Shown here: in pieces, positions 62,580-64,000 of the stretch
Position numbering within the stretch: the first letter of the stretch is position 1
Layout of the letters: every line of letters starts with the position of its first letter
Source: Variovorax sp. EL159
GTDB taxonomy: Bacteria; Pseudomonadota; Gammaproteobacteria; Burkholderiales; Burkholderiaceae_C
Assembly: GCF_900100965.1 (NCBI RefSeq)
Contig: NZ_FMUJ01000011.1
Location: 1-64,000, forward strand
Reading direction: 5' to 3'
Length of the DNA: 64,000 bases
The notes under the pieces: generated by a model
Database searches by the model: none
What the model saw: only the letters and a program-made list of their open reading frames with translations
Told to the model about the DNA's origin: nothing
Program-made: the position numbers and the translations under genes

Positions 62580-63281
62580 CTAGGCAGGCTTGCGCGCCCT
62601 GCCGCCGAAGATCGCGGTGCCCACGCGCACCATCGTGCTGCCCGCGCTGATCGCGGCTTCGAGGTCGGCGCTCATGCCAAGAGAAAGCGTGTCGAGTTCG
62701 ATGCCCGCGTCGCGGATCGACTGGTACACCGCATGCGCGCGCAGGCACAACGCGCGCTGTGCTTCAAAGTCGGGTGCCGGTTCGGGGATCGCCATGAGCC
62801 CGCGCAGCCTCAGCTGTGGCAAAGCAGCCACAGCGCGTGCAAGCGCCAACGCCTCATCGGGCGTCACGCCGGACTTGTTGGCACCGCCGTCCACATTAAC
62901 CTGAAGGCATACATTGAGCGCCGGCAGATGCGCCGGCCGCTGCGCCGACAAACGCTCGGCAATCTTGAGCCGATCGATGCTGTGCACCCAATCGAAGTGC
63001 TCCGCGACGGGCCGCGTCTTGTTGCTTTGCAGAGGGCCGATGCAGTGCCACTCGAGGGTGGCGCGCAGATCGGCGAGGGCCTCGATCTTGTCGAGCCCTT
63101 CCTGCACATAGTTCTCGCCGAAGGCCGACTGGCCCGCCGCATGGGCTTCGCGCACCGCGTCCGGCCCGAAGGTCTTGGACACCGCCAGCAGCCGGACCCC
63201 GGCCGGGTCGCGGCCGGCGGTGTTGCACGCCTGCGCGATCCGGTTCTTTACTTGCTGGAGGTCGTCGCCAATCATCGTCAT
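62580..63281 (-). CDS. yggS: PLP homeostasis protein YggS
   Basis: A 233-residue alanine-racemase-fold protein that binds PLP but has no known enzymatic reaction; it controls free PLP levels. LLAVSKTFGPDAVREAHAAG carries the PLP Lys, FGENYVQEGLDKI follows, and LSLGMSADLEAAISAGSTMV with RVGTAIFGGR forms the phosphate-binding end. It is divergent from pilT, a common arrangement in beta-proteobacteria. The start could be ATG 63281 or 63275. Confidence 0.94.
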   Translation of the reverse strand: MTMIGDDLQQVKNRIAQACNTAGRDPAGVRLLAVSKTFGPDAVREAHAAGQSAFGENYVQEGLDKIEALADLRATLEWHCIGPLQSNKTRPVAEHFDWVHSIDRLKIAERLSAQRPAHLPALNVCLQVNVDGGANKSGVTPDEALALARAVAALPQLRLRGLMAIPEPAPDFEAQRALCLRAHAVYQSIRDAGIELDTLSLGMSADLEAAISAGSTMVRVGTAIFGGRARKPA

Positions 63282-63332
63282 AATCGTCCAAAATCGTATC
63301 AAAACGTCACCAGATCCGAGCCGAGGAACCCC

Positions 63333-64000
63333 GTGGACATTACCCAATTGCTGGCGTTCAGCGTCAAGAACAAAGCCTCCGACCTGCATTTGTCGGCCGG
63401 CCTGCCCCCCATGATCCGCGTCAACGGCGACGTGCGCCGCATCAACGTCGATGCGCTCGACCACAAGGGCGTGCACGCGATGGTGTACGACATCATGAGC
63501 GACACGCATCGCAAGCACTACGAAGAGTTTTTGGAGGTCGACTTCTCGTTCGAGATCGACGGCCTCGCGCGCTTCCGCGTGAATGCCTTCAACCAGGCGC
63601 GCGGTGCGGCCGCGGTGTTCCGGACCATTCCTTCGAAGATCCTCACGCTCGAGCAGCTGAACGCGCCAAAGATTTTCGGCGAACTGGCGCTCAAGCCGCG
63701 CGGGCTGGTGCTGGTGACGGGCCCCACGGGCTCGGGCAAGTCGACCACGCTGGCGGCGATGGTCAACTACCTCAACGAAAACGAGTACGGCCACATCCTC
63801 ACGGTGGAAGACCCGATCGAATTCGTGCACGAGTCGAAGAAGTGCCTGATCAACCAGCGCGAAGTGGGCCCGATGACGCTGTCGTTCTCGAACGCGCTGC
63901 GCTCCGCCCTGCGCGAAGACCCGGACGCCATTCTTGTGGGCGAGTTGCGCGACCTCGAAACCATTCGCCTGGCCATGACCGCGGCCGAAACGGGCCACCT
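63333..64000 (+). CDS. pilT: Type IV pilus retraction ATPase PilT, 5' part
   Basis: The first 222 residues of PilT, cut by the window end. It starts with GTG at 63333 after GAGGA. The N-terminal PAS-like domain is ITQLLAFSVKNKASDLHLSA, Walker A is LVTGPTGSGKSTTLAAMVNY (about 132-151), the Asp box is ILTVEDPIEFVH, the His box region follows, and Walker B LREDPDAILVGELRDLETIR lies near the end of the visible part. PilT is a hexameric ATPase that retracts pili for twitching motility. Confidence 0.95.
   Translation, partial: MDITQLLAFSVKNKASDLHLSAGLPPMIRVNGDVRRINVDALDHKGVHAMVYDIMSDTHRKHYEEFLEVDFSFEIDGLARFRVNAFNQARGAAAVFRTIPSKILTLEQLNAPKIFGELALKPRGLVLVTGPTGSGKSTTLAAMVNYLNENEYGHILTVEDPIEFVHESKKCLINQREVGPMTLSFSNALRSALREDPDAILVGELRDLETIRLAMTAAETGH

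Noticed and set aside
1..64000. CRISPR array, insertion sequence or prophage
   Set aside because: No spaced short repeats, transposase or phage structural genes were seen; the only mobile-like item is the inverted-repeat element at 44.2 kb.

Overview
The window looks like a chromosomal segment of a high-G+C betaproteobacterium of the family Comamonadaceae, most likely Variovorax or a close relative. Pointers are the strong G/C bias at third codon positions, a Bug-family solute receptor, DUF3567, DUF2242, DUF4148 and DUF2783 proteins, polyester-granule proteins and a yggS/pilT divergent pair. The genus is inferred, not proven. I see no rRNA, tRNA, CRISPR array, transposase or prophage gene.

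Layout. 1-448 is an AT-richer gene-free stretch with a tandem hairpin repeat. 449-4190 holds the ABC-F ATPase Uup and a phospholipase D-type lipoprotein. 4197-9251 (minus strand) is a TraB/GumN protein followed by a copper-handling set: DUF2946 protein, TonB-dependent receptor and a YcnI-PCuAC fusion. 9346-11634 carries a VOC protein, a MarC-type membrane protein and a secreted MORN-like repeat protein. 11665-16604 is an aromatic-compound module: Bug receptor, DUF2783 protein, FAD monooxygenase, divergent LuxR-type regulator and a fumarylacetoacetate hydrolase-family enzyme. 16750-19353 has DUF3108, DUF3567 and ChaN-type proteins.

The most unusual region is 19450-26868 (minus strand). It holds a small secreted Asn/Gly/Ser-rich protein, a CsgG-family outer-membrane lipoprotein with a C-terminal OmpA-like segment, and a 1783-residue exported repeat protein without Cys or Trp. 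The order matches the Caulobacter holdfast-anchor genes hfaA-hfaB-hfaD and parallels curli secretion. The small and giant proteins share a short repeat motif, so I read this as a dedicated surface-fibre or adhesin secretion system.

27109-31267 has a class III aminotransferase, PurU, a YXWGXW-repeat protein and an SGNH hydrolase. 31333-38317 is an acyl-CoA module: an acyl-CoA ligase and a single-chain biotin-dependent acyl-CoA carboxylase, with a divergent TetR regulator and a branched-chain-type solute receptor. 38351-43344 has another CoA ligase divergent from a P450 BM3-type (CYP102) fused monooxygenase. 43439-44321 is a compositionally different patch with a PIN-like gene and a long inverted-repeat element.

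44322-48827 (minus strand) is a storage-granule cluster: a wax ester synthase/DGAT with a histone-like Lys/Ala tail, two phasin-like proteins with similar tails, a TetR regulator and an alpha/beta hydrolase. 49078-57274 contains an S9 peptidase, a two-component system, a sterol desaturase-type enzyme, arginase, and a FUSC/MarR pair with a clear palindromic operator. 57318-64000 contains a DUF2242 lipoprotein, a P-loop kinase, an AlkB-like protein, glutamate dehydrogenase, two small exported proteins, an Lrp-type regulator, YggS and the start of pilT, which runs off the window.
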